Source: Diadema setosum (Eukaryota; Echinodermata; Echinoidea; Diadematoida; Diadematidae). From it: a DNA stretch of 64,000 bases. The DNA is taken from positions 27,611,150-27,675,149 of the forward strand of contig CM067075.1 in NCBI GenBank assembly GCA_033980235.1, in the 5' to 3' direction. Below the pieces are notes generated by a model. It saw only the letters and a list, made by a program, of their open reading frames with translations, searched no databases and was not told the origin of the DNA. The translations under genes and the position numbers were made by a program. Below, in pieces: positions 11,770 to 22,527 of the stretch. Position 1 is the stretch's first letter; each line of letters starts with the position of its first letter.

Positions 11770-12927
11770 ATGGCGATTTGCACAACTCGTATGAACTGCA
11801 TTCTTGTCGTCTTTGTTTTTCTGTTTATGCCTTTTAATTTTGCCCAAAATGTCACGCCCTCCCCGGCGCCCTTTACAGAAGAAATTGAAGAAATAATCAC
11901 CACCCTCGAGGTAGAAACAACCGCAGAAGAAGGAGATCTGTGGCCGACATGGTCATGGTATCCGATCAGATGGTCATGGAACGTCATTCTCCAGCTGATC
12001 TCGGCAATCGTCGGCATTATCGGAAACGGGCTCGTCATCGTCGTCGTCTTCAACGGGCGAGTCGACAGAAACTCGACGGATATCCTCATCGGGGCACTGG
12101 CCATCGCGGATTTCTTTTCCTCCGTGTTCATCATCCCACTTCCACAAATACGTCGGATGCCCCTCACGCCCCTGGGCGAATTCTATTGCCGGATGATTGA
12201 TACAAGCGCTTTCATGTGGTGTTGTGTAGCAGCATCCGTTTTCACCCTAACCACTATCTCCCTGGAACGATTTGCTGCCGTGGTCTACCCGTTCCAGTTC
12301 CGTCGCCTCTTCAGCAAGCGTCGCACCATCGCTTACATCCTTGCAATTTGGTTGGTGAGTTTCGCCATTTACATACCGTTCCATATTTTCTTCAAGGAGA
12401 TCGACGCCACCTCCCACTCCTGTGTCCTGCAGCGCGGCTCTCCTGGTTTCCAAATGTTTAACGGCTTGTCGTCCGTCATCATCAAGTTCTTTTGCCCGTT
12501 CCTGATCATGGTCGCCAGTCAGACCGTGACAGCGATAACGCTCCAGCGCCAGTCCAGGATTTTCATGAACTCTGCAGAGGGGAAGAACAAGGCTTCTCTT
12601 CACCTCCACGTTGCTAGGCGACGCGTCATCGAGATGCTATTGATCGTCGTCATCATCTTCGTGATCTGCTGGGGTCCAAGCCAGTGCGCCTTCCTCCTGT
12701 TCAACCTCCACATCATCAGCCCGTCTTACGTCTACAGCCCTCTCAACAGGATCTTCACTGTCCTCGGTTTCTACAATTCCTGTGCCAATCCCATCATTTA
12801 CACCTTGCGCAATGTCACCTTTAGGTCGGCGGTGAAGAGCATTCTGACTCGCGAAAAGAAAGCTAATGTTTCCGTCTTCGGGATTTCTCCCTCTGCCGCT
12901 GAGACTGCATCTACTATGGCTGCTTAA
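11770..12927 (+). CDS. Class A (rhodopsin-like) GPCR 2, intronless, with signal peptide
   Basis: Single-exon receptor of 385 residues. The open frame extends to 11755, but the first ATG is at 11770 and has G at -3 and +4, so I start there. Residues 1-25 look like a cleaved signal peptide (hydrophobic 10-24, likely cut after F-N-F-A), which the other three receptors lack in this clear form. There is a sequon at N27, then an acidic and Thr-rich N-terminal segment and the Trp motif (W58, W61, W63, W68, W70). Landmarks: N86 in TM1, D114 in TM2, C140 and C218 disulfide, E166-R-F168 in place of D-R-Y, C300-W-G-P303, and N340-P-I-I-Y344. It is clearly diverged from receptors 1 and 3. The ligand is unknown; a chemosensory or peptide receptor role is inference. 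Confidence 0.93.
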   Translation: MAICTTRMNCILVVFVFLFMPFNFAQNVTPSPAPFTEEIEEIITTLEVETTAEEGDLWPTWSWYPIRWSWNVILQLISAIVGIIGNGLVIVVVFNGRVDRNSTDILIGALAIADFFSSVFIIPLPQIRRMPLTPLGEFYCRMIDTSAFMWCCVAASVFTLTTISLERFAAVVYPFQFRRLFSKRRTIAYILAIWLVSFAIYIPFHIFFKEIDATSHSCVLQRGSPGFQMFNGLSSVIIKFFCPFLIMVASQTVTAITLQRQSRIFMNSAEGKNKASLHLHVARRRVIEMLLIVVIIFVICWGPSQCAFLLFNLHIISPSYVYSPLNRIFTVLGFYNSCANPIIYTLRNVTFRSAVKSILTREKKANVSVFGISPSAAETASTMAA

Positions 12928-13113
12928 AATGTTAAACCTGGCTAGGGTTCATAGAAGTGTTTTTATGTCTCTTCGTTGCACGTTATCTTTGATTTTATAA
13001 AAACTCCAACTGAAATCATAATGTTTCAGTAAACACTTCTTATTTATGACTCAAAGAATAGGTGTGATATAATCTGTGTCCAACATCAATGAAACCGATC
13101 AACTGATTCATTC

Positions 13114-13119
13114 AATAAA
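13114..13119 (+). terminator. Probable poly(A) signal of GPCR 2
   Basis: AATAAA lies 187 bp past the stop codon of the second receptor, in a short A+T-rich 3' flank. It is the first canonical hexamer after that gene. Confidence 0.5.
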
Positions 13120-14517
13120 ACTATTAAAGGGCTAGACTTTGATATTTTCTTATTGTACTTTTACTGGTGTCCATGTTGGAATAATCCAACGGTGTTCCAC
13201 CTCAGTTACCGTATCACAACATACCTGTTTCTTTGCCCTCATACGCTCTGATCTGAAGCCACCGCAAAAAAAAAACATAAAATAATAAATAAAACGATAA
13301 GTAAACCTACTCTTGTTGAACATAAACCTAAAAGCCCAGCAATGTCAGTTCCTCATAGATGTCTTACAAGAGCAGATTCATCTGTGCTCTCACCAAATAG
13401 CAATGTAACTTAGTAAGGCATCGAGTTGTTCGTTATGATTTAAGTAAACATAACAATTTGAGCATTTGTACTTTTTGGTTGCTTTCGAGAGGTAAATGAA
13501 CTTATTTTTAAATTAAAGTTCTCTCTACACACGATCACTTTATGGAAATCAAGTATATTTCTGCTTCTCTCCTGTTTACTGAAAGAATGTTATGAATTTC
13601 TCTCAGTCAATCAAGAAATAGACGTAATCACTACTATTCCCATTATTTTTTTATATGATTTATTACAAAGATATTGCGTAAAAAAAGTGCAGGTTGTGTT
13701 CAGTCTAAGAGGAATGTGCATTCAAATGTACGAGTATTTTGCTAATCACGTTTTTAGCTAAGCAGTGATTGACCGATGAATATCATCAACAGAATCTTGA
13801 TTAAGAAGACTTTTTAATAGAGTAGTTTAATCTGAAGAAAAATTGCAGAAGTGGAGAGTTTATAGCATATGTTTAGATTTTCATTTGGCCACAGTTTAGT
13901 GATCATCACGGTATTGTAAATCAACACAAGTCAACATGCATTTGCATTGCACGGGTCATTTTAGACACGTTAGAAGGACAGAGACTGCTCTTATATATAT
14001 ATACGTACTATACGTGTAGGTTCGCTGTTTTGTACTCTTTCACTTCACCTATACTCAATGGTTGGTAGATATTATAAATATTCAAATCACTTAAATTTGT
14101 GTCAAAAAGTTTTCTCTGCATGCACAAAATGCATCGGCTTTTGAAACAGTTCGATTATGAAACTGCCTTTAAAAAAAGAAAGCACGGAAGGCGTTCATTA
14201 CAAAAAAAAACGTACAAAGTTAGCATTGTGTATAAAATAAGAAATGTTTTACGTTTGATTTTGCAACATTTCCGTTTGAAGGCACGCATGCTGTAATTAA
14301 TCATTGGAGTACTGAATTGTAGATGAATGAGTGTCTATGACATATTCAACAACACTGAATAATACCTTGTGTCGTGTCAAATTTGTCCAACTTCTGTGGG
14401 AAAAAAAAAAACAATTGTGTGTTTATTCTTGCGAATCTGTCTGTGAATAACTACCTCTGACATGTCTGAATTGCATTAGGTTTCGTATACTAAACCACAT
14501 TATCAAAGTTCAAAGTT

Positions 14518-14800
14518 CAATTTTTTTTTTATTTCCATCAAATAAGCAGAGAGTATTATATACAATGTATAAGCAGAACATATTTCTAATAAACGTTTAT
14601 AATATAAAATTCCTAAAAACGTAACTTAACAAACTACATGTGATGATGAGTAACAAATGAAGAAAACATAATTGTATTTTTGTTAAGAATACATTATGCA
14701 TAGTACAAATAAAGTATCAAGGATGGGAATGGAAATGGAGGGCCTCACTAAAATGCAAAGCTTGTATGATATGGGACCCTCAGAAAATACATAAGAGAAC
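14518..14800 (-). repeat. Interspersed repeat, probably a retroelement 3' end
   Basis: The 3' part, including CACTAAAATGCAAAGCTTGT and a following GGGACC block, is matched at 41755-41815 (CACTAAAAAGCAAAGCTTGT). A T-run precedes it at 14521-14530. Two related copies in one window show a dispersed repeat; retroelement origin is inference. Confidence 0.5.
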
Positions 14801-15112
14801 GAATAATGAATTAATAAAACTTCAAACAGATATAAAACGAAATCAAGGGAACCAATGTCAACTGACGCGAAATCAAATTACGTAGAAGAAAAAAAAATGA
14901 AACTATATTACATTGTGAACACAAGCAAACTGGATTATGTGATGTAAGAGTAATGATAAAATGCACCTGGATTGAATATATTGCAAAGAATTGTGTACGT
15001 ATACCGGTAAGAATGCAGAAGAGCGGACCTAAAAGAAGGAGAGAATAGACGCAACGGTGCAATAACAGGAGGACTTACTTGTGTTTGACAGATTATTTTT
15101 CTCTAATACAAA

Positions 15113-15116
<4 letters not shown>

Positions 15117-15159
<43 letters not shown>
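15117..15159. repeat. (TA)n microsatellite
   Basis: About 21 alternating TA units. Confidence 0.95.
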
Positions 15160-15162
<3 letters not shown>

Positions 15163-15588
15163 ATTGTTTAATATATAAGGAAATGACGACTTGATTGAGA
15201 TGATGAAACGAACCCAATTCGGTTGTATATTATGATATTTCCATAAGAATAATTCTAATTTTATTCTTAAAACAGTTCAAAGTTTTAGCTGTCATAATAT
15301 TATTATGAAGTGAGTTCTCCGAGCCACCAAAGTTCTTCAAATTGGCAAAATATCGATGTCATGAAATCAGATGATTACTTTGCTTATTCATTGTGGTATG
15401 TCCTGTCATATACGGAGAAAGATAATGTGATGTATAAACCACAGAAAACCACTAAGGAATTTTCGTTTACAACATTCCTTACACCAGAAACACTTAACCC
15501 TCCTTGTGCCAGAGACTTTGGACAATAGAACTTTATGTGCCAATCGGTACTCTATGCACACAGTGGTTTTAAATAACGTCTATTGTAT

Positions 15589-16155
15589 TTAAAGGACAAG
15601 TTCACCTTCATAAACATAGGGATTGAGAGAATGCAGCAATATTAGTAGAACACATCAGTGAAAGTTTGAGGAAAATTGGACAATCGATACAAAAGTTATG
15701 AATTTTTAAAATTGTTGTGTTGGAACCGCTGGATGAGAATACTACTAAGGCTCGTGATGTCATATGAGTACAACAGTATAAAGAAAATGTAAAGAAAATT
15801 CAACATATTTTCACTTTTTTCGCATAATAAAAGAGCACTTGACTTGCCTCTTTCTAAAGGCAATGGGAATAATATTACCTATAACATATGTCAGTAACGA
15901 GTCAAGGTAATGTGCACTTTTTTTCAAAAAATGAAATTTTCTGAAATTCTCTTTATATTTTCCTTATATTGTTGTACGCATGTGACATCATACACTGCAG
16001 TAGTCTTCTCATCCACCGGTGACTGCACAAAAACTTCAAAAATTCATAACTTTTGAACGGATTGTCCGATTTTCCTCAAACTTTAATAATGTGTTCTACT
16101 AATATTGCTACATTCTCTTAGTCCTTATGTTAATGAAGGTGAACTTGTCCTTTAA
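15589..16155. mobile_element. TTAA-flanked hairpin MITE, family B
   Basis: Begins TTAAAGGACAAGTTCACC and ends with its near reverse complement GGTGAACTTGTCCTTTAA. The inverted repeats extend well inside: AGGAAAATTGGACAATC on the left pairs with GATTGTCCGATTTTCCT on the right. It is 567 bp with no ORF of note. The TTAA ends and AGG start are shared with families A and C. Confidence 0.85.
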
Positions 16156-16465
16156 CATTCGGCATTTGTTTTTTTTTTTGTGTCGAGATGCTGAATAAAG
16201 CATTCATCTTATATGCTGACATTGGTTACTTCTATTTTTCTTTTTCTTTTTTTGCGCTCACACACGATAACAAAAAAACAGACATTTGGAAAAGATTTCA
16301 GAGACCTGTAGGCCTATGTGCTAAGACGTTCCAAAAGGACTGCCTGGATGCTACATAAATCCAAATTATGTCTGCTACTTATTTTTTTTTTCCTGACTGT
16401 GCAGAATGCATCTTCAAATTAGAATTGCATTATCTGTCCTTGTTCATACTGATTCTATACTCTAC

Positions 16466-16503
16466 GTGCGTGTGTGTGTGTGTGTGTGTGCGAGCGCGCG
16501 AGC
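16466..16503. repeat. GT/GC alternating tract
   Basis: (GT)n followed by alternating GC, a purine-pyrimidine alternation. Confidence 0.85.
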
Positions 16504-16700
16504 AAGCATGGGGGATGTTTTATTCTTAATCAGAAGTATGTTTACATCATGTGAGGATATCGATTTTCTACTGCTTGAACTAAGTGGATTTTGAGGATCA
16601 ACGGAGAAGGTTAGGGTATATTTTGTATGACTTAGCATAATGAAATCAGATTATTGAGTTCTCACATTAAGATCGTAGGTAAGGTGAATTTTAGTCATTA

Positions 16701-18367
16701 AGCGGGGTTCCCACTATCACGATTGGCGCCACGATTGAAATCGTGGTCTTTATCGTGAAGCAATCGTGGTGATCTTATAAGATCGTATCAGATTGTGTCA
16801 GATCTTGAGGTCAATCGTAGCAATCGCGTTAATCGTAGAAAATTTTTGAACGGTTCAAAAATTGTCTACGATTAACACGATTCATTTTTTATCATGATCA
16901 TCGCATCAGATTGTCTTAGATCGTATCAAAACGCAGCAAATCTTAACTTATCGTGCTTCTTAATCGTGTTAATCGGGATCGACTTTTTCACTTTCCTTGT
17001 GCTAATTTCTTTTTTCACATTTATTTTGCCCTTATTTTACCTGCAAATCGTATATATTTTGTATTCCGCGAGGTTGAATAAGGGGGGGGGGGGGGGGGCT
17101 GGCACAATGAAATATAGAATAACAACATCACTGAAACATCCACCAGAAGTAGTGTTTCATATACCCCACAAAGTAACTTTTGTGACTTTTGAAAAGTGAC
17201 CATTGTCGTGGCTGTTAGGTCACTCGTGCATGACTATAAAGATCAGTGTCATTATTTCTCACATAAAAGTTAGTCAATAAGTGTAGCAATACCCCTGCGA
17301 AATAATTTTGCTTTTTAAAATTATTATAGGGGAGTTACCTTTCTGTTATGTGTGTATATCGGTTTTGTTAAAAACTGTTAAGTATAAAAACAACAAATCA
17401 AACCAAACCAACCAAACTTTCAATACCCCATGAGATAACGACATTTTGAAATAAAATTGCATATGATGCGAATATGAACTCAAACACACAAGCAATACTA
17501 TCATTTCAGCCAACTTTCTTATATTTACCGTATATAACACATATGTTATATCATATTCAAAGGAAGGTGAAAACATTTTCGTCTTGATCTTTTTTTTTTC
17601 TGAGGAAGGAGGGGGGGGGGAATGATCTGGTCTTGTGGATTCGGGCATTTTTTTTTTGGGGGGGGGGAGGTGGAGGGGAAGAGTGAGCAGGTCGATTCAA
17701 TAATTTATTTCTTTAGGTTGAATTACTGGAGGGACTATTTGAGGTTTTGACTGGCCTAGGTGATGCTTTCTCTCTGACGATAACGTAATTGTCATTCCCA
17801 ATACTGCAAAGGTCACGTGTTGTCATCATTTTCAACCTGTCAACCCTTGCCATCATCAATGGATGTGGATAGTAGGCCTAATCAGTGGGCCTAATCACTC
17901 TGCAGAAGTTAAGGAAACGATGAAATACATTGTCAGCCGGACTATAATTTCCCGTTCGGGTCCAATGAGGGTCGCTTTTGATCCCGATCGTGAAAGATAT
18001 CGTATCTTATCTCAACAGCCCTCATTGGTTCGCGGTATTCATATTGGAACGTATAAGAAAGTATCTACACGCACCAAATCGGGGATCCCGATCGTAATGA
18101 TCGTAGTAGATCGGAACCAATCTTGGACTCAATCGGGACAGTCCTATCGGATCGTATTTGAACAGGAGACCAGATCGTGACAGATCGTATTGCTTGAAAT
18201 GGACCAATCGTGACCATATCGCCTCTAAGCGAACCATTACGTATTGACTCGCATAACCTCGTATCCAAACGTGAAATTCCAAACGAGTTCAACGAATCTT
18301 CCACGATCAGTTATGATTGTCCAATCGTGGCGTTCGTAATAGATCGCACGATAGTGGGAACCCCGCT
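16701..18367. mobile_element. Non-autonomous DNA element with ATCGT-rich arms
   Basis: The left end AGCGGGGTTCCCACTATC and the right end GATAGTGGGAACCCCGCT are exact inverse complements, about 1.67 kb apart. Both arms (about 16701-16990 and 17940-18367) are packed with ATCGT/ACGAT motifs. The middle (about 17000-17930) lacks them, contains a run of 17 G (17082-17098), and may be an inserted or captured segment. The left arm includes a 24-bp inverted repeat (16828-16851 against 16853-16876, one mismatch). No transposase is visible. The superfamily is not assigned. Confidence 0.8.
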
Positions 18368-18496
18368 TTACAAAGATGTGTTTCACGGGTTAAGAAAAAA
18401 AATAGAGAAAAAGAAGTATTTCTATCTTGTAAAATAAATAACTACATAAATATGTCTTACATAGTTTTCATATACATAAAAGCATTATGTAATACG

Positions 18497-18500
<4 letters not shown>

Positions 18501-18547
<47 letters not shown>

Positions 18548-18608
18548 CACTGTATGTATATATATATGTGTATCTGGTATTATATACATATATATACATA
18601 TATATGAG
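18501..18608. repeat. (CT)n then (AT)n microsatellite
   Basis: A CT array (18501-18528) leads into an AT/TGTATA-rich tract. Confidence 0.9.
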
Positions 18609-19075
18609 TATATGAATATAAGAACGACCCAAGTCCATGGAAGATCATTTCGAGTAAACTAAAAAAACTTCATATCTTTTTTATTTGTCCAATAATATTC
18701 TATTTAACTGTGATGGGAAGGCAACATTGTATATACAAATTAGAACATATATTATTATGACAATTAACATTTACATTAATTGTGGAGAGGCCATTTTGTG
18801 TGGTGGACTTGGGTCGTTCTTTGATTCATATACATGATATTCTGCTATAGAGATGGGAGAAGGATGAGAGAGGGCGCTATTATATGAATGTAAGAATGAC
18901 CCAAGTCCTTCATTCTTACATTACTATAAGATTTAACTCATTCATTACAGGCACTTCCGGGGGTAATTAGGATTTATCATTTACACACAAGATGAGTCCA
19001 TGCATAAGCTACAATTTCCCATGTCAAACTGAATTTGGCCAAAAATTGGACTTGGGTCGTTCTTATATTCATATA
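18609..19075. mobile_element. Two adjacent inverted-repeat elements sharing one terminus
   Basis: A 29-bp end containing AAGAACGACCCAAGTCC occurs four times in alternating orientation: 18609-18637, 18804-18832 (inverse), 18881-18909 (diverged), 19047-19075 (inverse). That makes two units of about 224 and 195 bp with the same ends but unrelated interiors. Neither codes for protein. Confidence 0.75.

Positions 19076-19080
<5 letters not shown>

Positions 19081-19121
<41 letters not shown>
19081..19121. repeat. (AT)n microsatellite
   Basis: About 20 AT units directly beside the inverted-repeat element. Confidence 0.95.
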
Positions 19122-19125
<4 letters not shown>

Positions 19126-20068
19126 GTGTATATATGTAACATGCTAATATTCGGAATGCATATTTCCCTCTATAAAGGAAACAGTAAAACAAATATACTG
19201 CTACTTCTCTCCAAAAACTCACAATAGGAAATCTACGAACAACTACACACATTAGTTTTCTCCCCTTTCTCGATTACGTGTTGTGTGTTATTCATCTTTT
19301 TTTTACTTTTACGCTCCGAGAGATAAAGGGGAAGATGAACTCTTCCATGCCATTGACAAATTGCTAATATTCGACAACTAAATCAAGATTTGGCGTTGAG
19401 TGTGTGTGTGTGTGTGTGTTTGAATCCCTCAAAAGACTGTTCAAAAGGTACTTCGTATGGTTACTTCTAATACCCATGCCCTCACTGGGATGTGTATCAA
19501 TTGAATATTAACCCGATAATTCCTTCTATTCATCCATCCACTCCATGAGCAAAAGCGCTTGGTATTCAGCAAAGAGTCGATTCATGAGCTATAATGAGCA
19601 TTCAAAAAAAAAATCAATATCTTTACACTTCCGAGTTGACTTTACGCAGCTTTTCTTCACAAAACGTCTACTCGAGAGAAATTCACCAGAAGTAAGCACT
19701 TATCGATTTATTTCATAGCTACTGTGATGTGATTGGTGGTCACAATGGTATTCCATTTCATATTATACGACTCGAAGTAAACACCTCCTTCAGTACTATA
19801 TCACATGCTTTTTCCTTTTTCTTTTTCTTTTTCTTTCTTTTACCCTCTGTCCTTTTGTGTATGTTGTACGTCCTTCCCAAACGTGGATATATCCAATAAA
19901 TTTGTAAGCTCCCAATACCATAAATACGACGGTGAAGCGAAACTTCCATTTAGAGCAACATCCAGGTGTACTGCGGAGTGACATTTTTAGTCTCTACGTA
20001 TCACATGGTTGTCGTGCTTAAAGTACAATCTCAACGTTAAACTCTGCAAAATTTGCAGTCATTCCTGA
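19122..20068. other. Upstream region of GPCR 3
   Basis: No gene seen. A short GT array lies near 19400-19418 and a TTTTTC-type pyrimidine tract near 19810-19842. No convincing promoter motif. Confidence 0.45.
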
Positions 20069-21304
20069 ATGTTTTGGTTACTGATAGTGCTGTTAGACAT
20101 GAGTTTCTCAACACTCCCATCTGGCTTTGAAGTAGACGAATACCTGATCAAGGATTCCTTTTCCGAAGGCTACGGCGACACTGAAGTCGGAACTGAACGG
20201 CCTTTGTCCCAATATAGCAATGAAGTCGGCAACAGGACAGAGTTGGTCTCCGAAGTTCTTGAGCTGGATGGACCCACGAATACACCTGCTGAGTGGTCTT
20301 GGTTCCCGTTTCGGTGGACCTGGTGGGTGATCCTCCAACTCATCTTTGCCCTGCTAGGAATTGTCGGTAACCTGCTGGTGATGGTTGTCCTGTTCCATCG
20401 GAATCGTGTCCGACGATCCACTGACACGCTGATCGGCGCACTTGCAATCGCTGATTTCGCTACGTCCGTGTTTTTGCTACCGATTCCCATCGTCAAATCC
20501 CTACCGAGCAACTCAGTGCTTGCAGGTTTCTACTGCAAAGTAGTCCACACTTCGCTACTAATGTGGGTATCCGTGGTTGCTTCGATATTCATACTGGCAG
20601 CCATATCGATTGAGCGATATATCGCCATCGCTTATCCGCTATACTTCAGGAGGACTTTCAGCGCAACCCGAACCAGAATCTACATCATCTTGATCTGGGT
20701 TGCAGCCTTTGCCGCCAACGGCTATCAGTTCGTCGTGGGATATTCTTCCAGCAATATATGCATGGTTGGATTTTCCACAGATCTTGCTCACAAGGCCGTA
20801 GGCATCTTCATCTTTACAATCGAATTTGTAGCTCCAGCTGTCATCATGATCATAGCTCAAATCAAAATGGTTATCGTTCTCCAGAAGCAGACGACAAAGT
20901 TTTCTGAGAGCAAAACGAGCGGGAACCGGTCGAATCCAACTCTGAGTCACGTCGTCGCGAGAAAGAGGATCCTTCAAATGCTCATCATGGTCGTGACGGT
21001 CTTCATCATCTGCTGGGGTCCCGATCAGACAATGTTCCTCGCACTTCACCTTAATCTCGTCTCGCACTCACTAGCCTTTGGGACCGTTTACCGCGTGTTG
21101 GTCATTTTGGCCTTCATCAACTCTTGCGCCAATCCGATCATCTATACCATCCGCTATCCGCAATTTCGTGAAGCCATCAAAAACATTTTTAAGGGTTCTC
21201 GCGCCTCTCAGAAGAGTCTTTTCGGCATTGAAACAACTCATGAGCAGCTCAAAACGGTTAACATTAAAGACTCAGACGTTGAACAAGATAAATCTACAGT
21301 GTAA
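20069..21304 (+). CDS. Class A (rhodopsin-like) GPCR 3, intronless, close paralogue of GPCR 1
   Basis: Single-exon receptor of 411 residues from the ATG at 20069; M11 (20099) is an alternative start. Residues 2-9 are hydrophobic and could be a short signal sequence. The N terminus has a sequon at N55 and the Trp-rich pre-TM1 motif (W76-S-W, W83-T-W-W). Landmarks: N101 (TM1), D129 (TM2), C156 and C231 disulfide, E182-R-Y184, C315-W-G-P318, N355-P-I-I-Y359. From TM1 onward it is very like receptor 1. ICL2 and ICL3 are almost unchanged, even in the DNA, while the outer halves and ECL2 differ. It probably arose by duplication, perhaps with later gene conversion. The ligand is unknown; a sensory role is inference. 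Confidence 0.93.
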   Translation: MFWLLIVLLDMSFSTLPSGFEVDEYLIKDSFSEGYGDTEVGTERPLSQYSNEVGNRTELVSEVLELDGPTNTPAEWSWFPFRWTWWVILQLIFALLGIVGNLLVMVVLFHRNRVRRSTDTLIGALAIADFATSVFLLPIPIVKSLPSNSVLAGFYCKVVHTSLLMWVSVVASIFILAAISIERYIAIAYPLYFRRTFSATRTRIYIILIWVAAFAANGYQFVVGYSSSNICMVGFSTDLAHKAVGIFIFTIEFVAPAVIMIIAQIKMVIVLQKQTTKFSESKTSGNRSNPTLSHVVARKRILQMLIMVVTVFIICWGPDQTMFLALHLNLVSHSLAFGTVYRVLVILAFINSCANPIIYTIRYPQFREAIKNIFKGSRASQKSLFGIETTHEQLKTVNIKDSDVEQDKSTV

Positions 21305-21329
21305 GATCGTTCCGTGTCCAATACCCATT

Positions 21330-21620
21330 TTTGATCTGATTTGATTTGATTTGATTTTATTGGTTCCTGCATTATGTCATTGCTCATGCAGATACAGTTA
21401 TTGTACATTGATGGTACCATACATATAAATGGATATACATAAACATTAATCGCTAACAAGGTAAGTTTCTTCATTACCTTTAGAATGTACAGCAATACAG
21501 TTTCTTCATTGCCTTTACAATGTACAAAAGAACATATCAGTGATGCAATGAATAACGCAGAAGGGCTACAGCTTAAGCATTGCTTGATTTGCTTGCAGTC
21601 CTCGTACATAATACATAACA
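21330..21620 (+). repeat. Retroelement-tail-like repeat beyond GPCR 3
   Basis: (GATTT)n leads into TTTTATTGGTTCCTGC, a pattern common at retroelement 3' ends. A local direct repeat of GTTTCTTCATT-CCTTT (about 21462 and 21499) follows. Family not identified. Confidence 0.4.
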
Positions 21621-22195
21621 TATAGGAAACTAGGGGGAGGAATGACTTGCGTAGAGATAGGATAGGAGAAAGGAGAAGTTTAACTTTATTTCACCAAGAT
21701 TATTGGTTCTGTAGTATTTTTTTTTTTACAAAACTTGATAAACATATAGGCCCTACACAAGAAAAACAAATCTAGATCCATTACAATCCATAGCAAATTT
21801 ATGACGTAAATAAGACAAATTTCTCCGCTGCCTTTAAAGAATTTCTTATATTCTCAACACATTTACAATACACACCTTGAGGGGACTAACACACTAGGAA
21901 GGCATTAGACCATGGAAAATTTCGTAGTGAAATCAAAACCTGAATAACGTTATTGTTCGTTCTTTAGGGTACATGGAAAAATCTTAACAGGCTGTCATAT
22001 ATTAGCACATTTTCATGAGACTTTTTTTTTCTCGAATCATGATGTATTACCAGGATTTCACTGCCAAAAGGTCAGTATCTATTCAATACACCCTGCCGTT
22101 ATCAGTGAAGATTATATTTGAAAGCAAAAGATTATTAAGCAGAGAGGTGAAGATCTGAGGTAGGAGCTTCCTCTATTTCTCTGCCCTCTGTGCAA

Positions 22196-22527
22196 ATGAA
22201 ATTTGTAAGATTGCAACTGCTGATCTACTTTTTTAACAAACATGTCGGGGAGTAAAAGGAACCTGCCATCTACTGCTCTTGCTTAATTTCTTTCTTTCAT
22301 TTAAAATGCCTTGTACGCCATGGACAACTTAACATAACAATGTTGGAACTTCGGAGCTTGAGGTATTTGTTCCAAGTTCATCCTGTCAATGCCGGCAACA
22401 AGGGATAGCCTGGTGGTAGTGTCGCTTCCCCGAAAGCAGTTAATGACAGGTTCGATTCCCACTGCTGCCTTTTTTCTGACATGTTTGTTAAAATGTAGAT
22501 CAGCAGTTGCGATCTTACATATTTCAT
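22196..22527. mobile_element. Palindromic element enclosing a tRNA-like sequence
   Basis: The arms 22196-22246 and 22478-22527 are about 50 bp and roughly 94% complementary, containing GCAACTGCTGATCTAC and AACAAACATGTC. Between them sits a 76-nt tRNA-like unit ending in TTTTTT. I read this as a SINE- or MITE-like mobile unit; the class is uncertain. Confidence 0.7.
22394..22469 (+). tRNA. tRNA-like sequence (pseudo-tRNA or SINE head)
   Basis: Exactly 76 nt. The acceptor ends GGCAACA and TGCTGCC pair at 6 of 7 positions. The D stem GATA/TGTC pairs fully. Box B GGTTCGATTCC is perfect, and a T run that could stop Pol III follows at 22470-22475. Against function: the T stem pairs only at 2 of 5, position 33 is C, and the would-be anticodon CGA (Ser) lacks the long variable arm of tRNA-Ser. 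Most likely a degraded tRNA-derived sequence. Confidence 0.4.

Larger units (their letters stand above)
13120..15588. other. Intergenic, with a LINE-tail-like repeat
   Basis: No gene recognised. It contains the repeat at 14518-14800 and an AT array at 15117-15159. Confidence 0.5.

Noticed and set aside
9249..12609. Long antisense ORFs overlapping GPCRs 1 and 2
   Set aside because: Shadow frames of G+C-richer coding sequence; no domains and no independent start context.
17863..18180. 105-residue ORF rich in Arg and Ser
   Set aside because: Covers the ATCGT-motif arm of an inverted-repeat element; the composition follows the motif.
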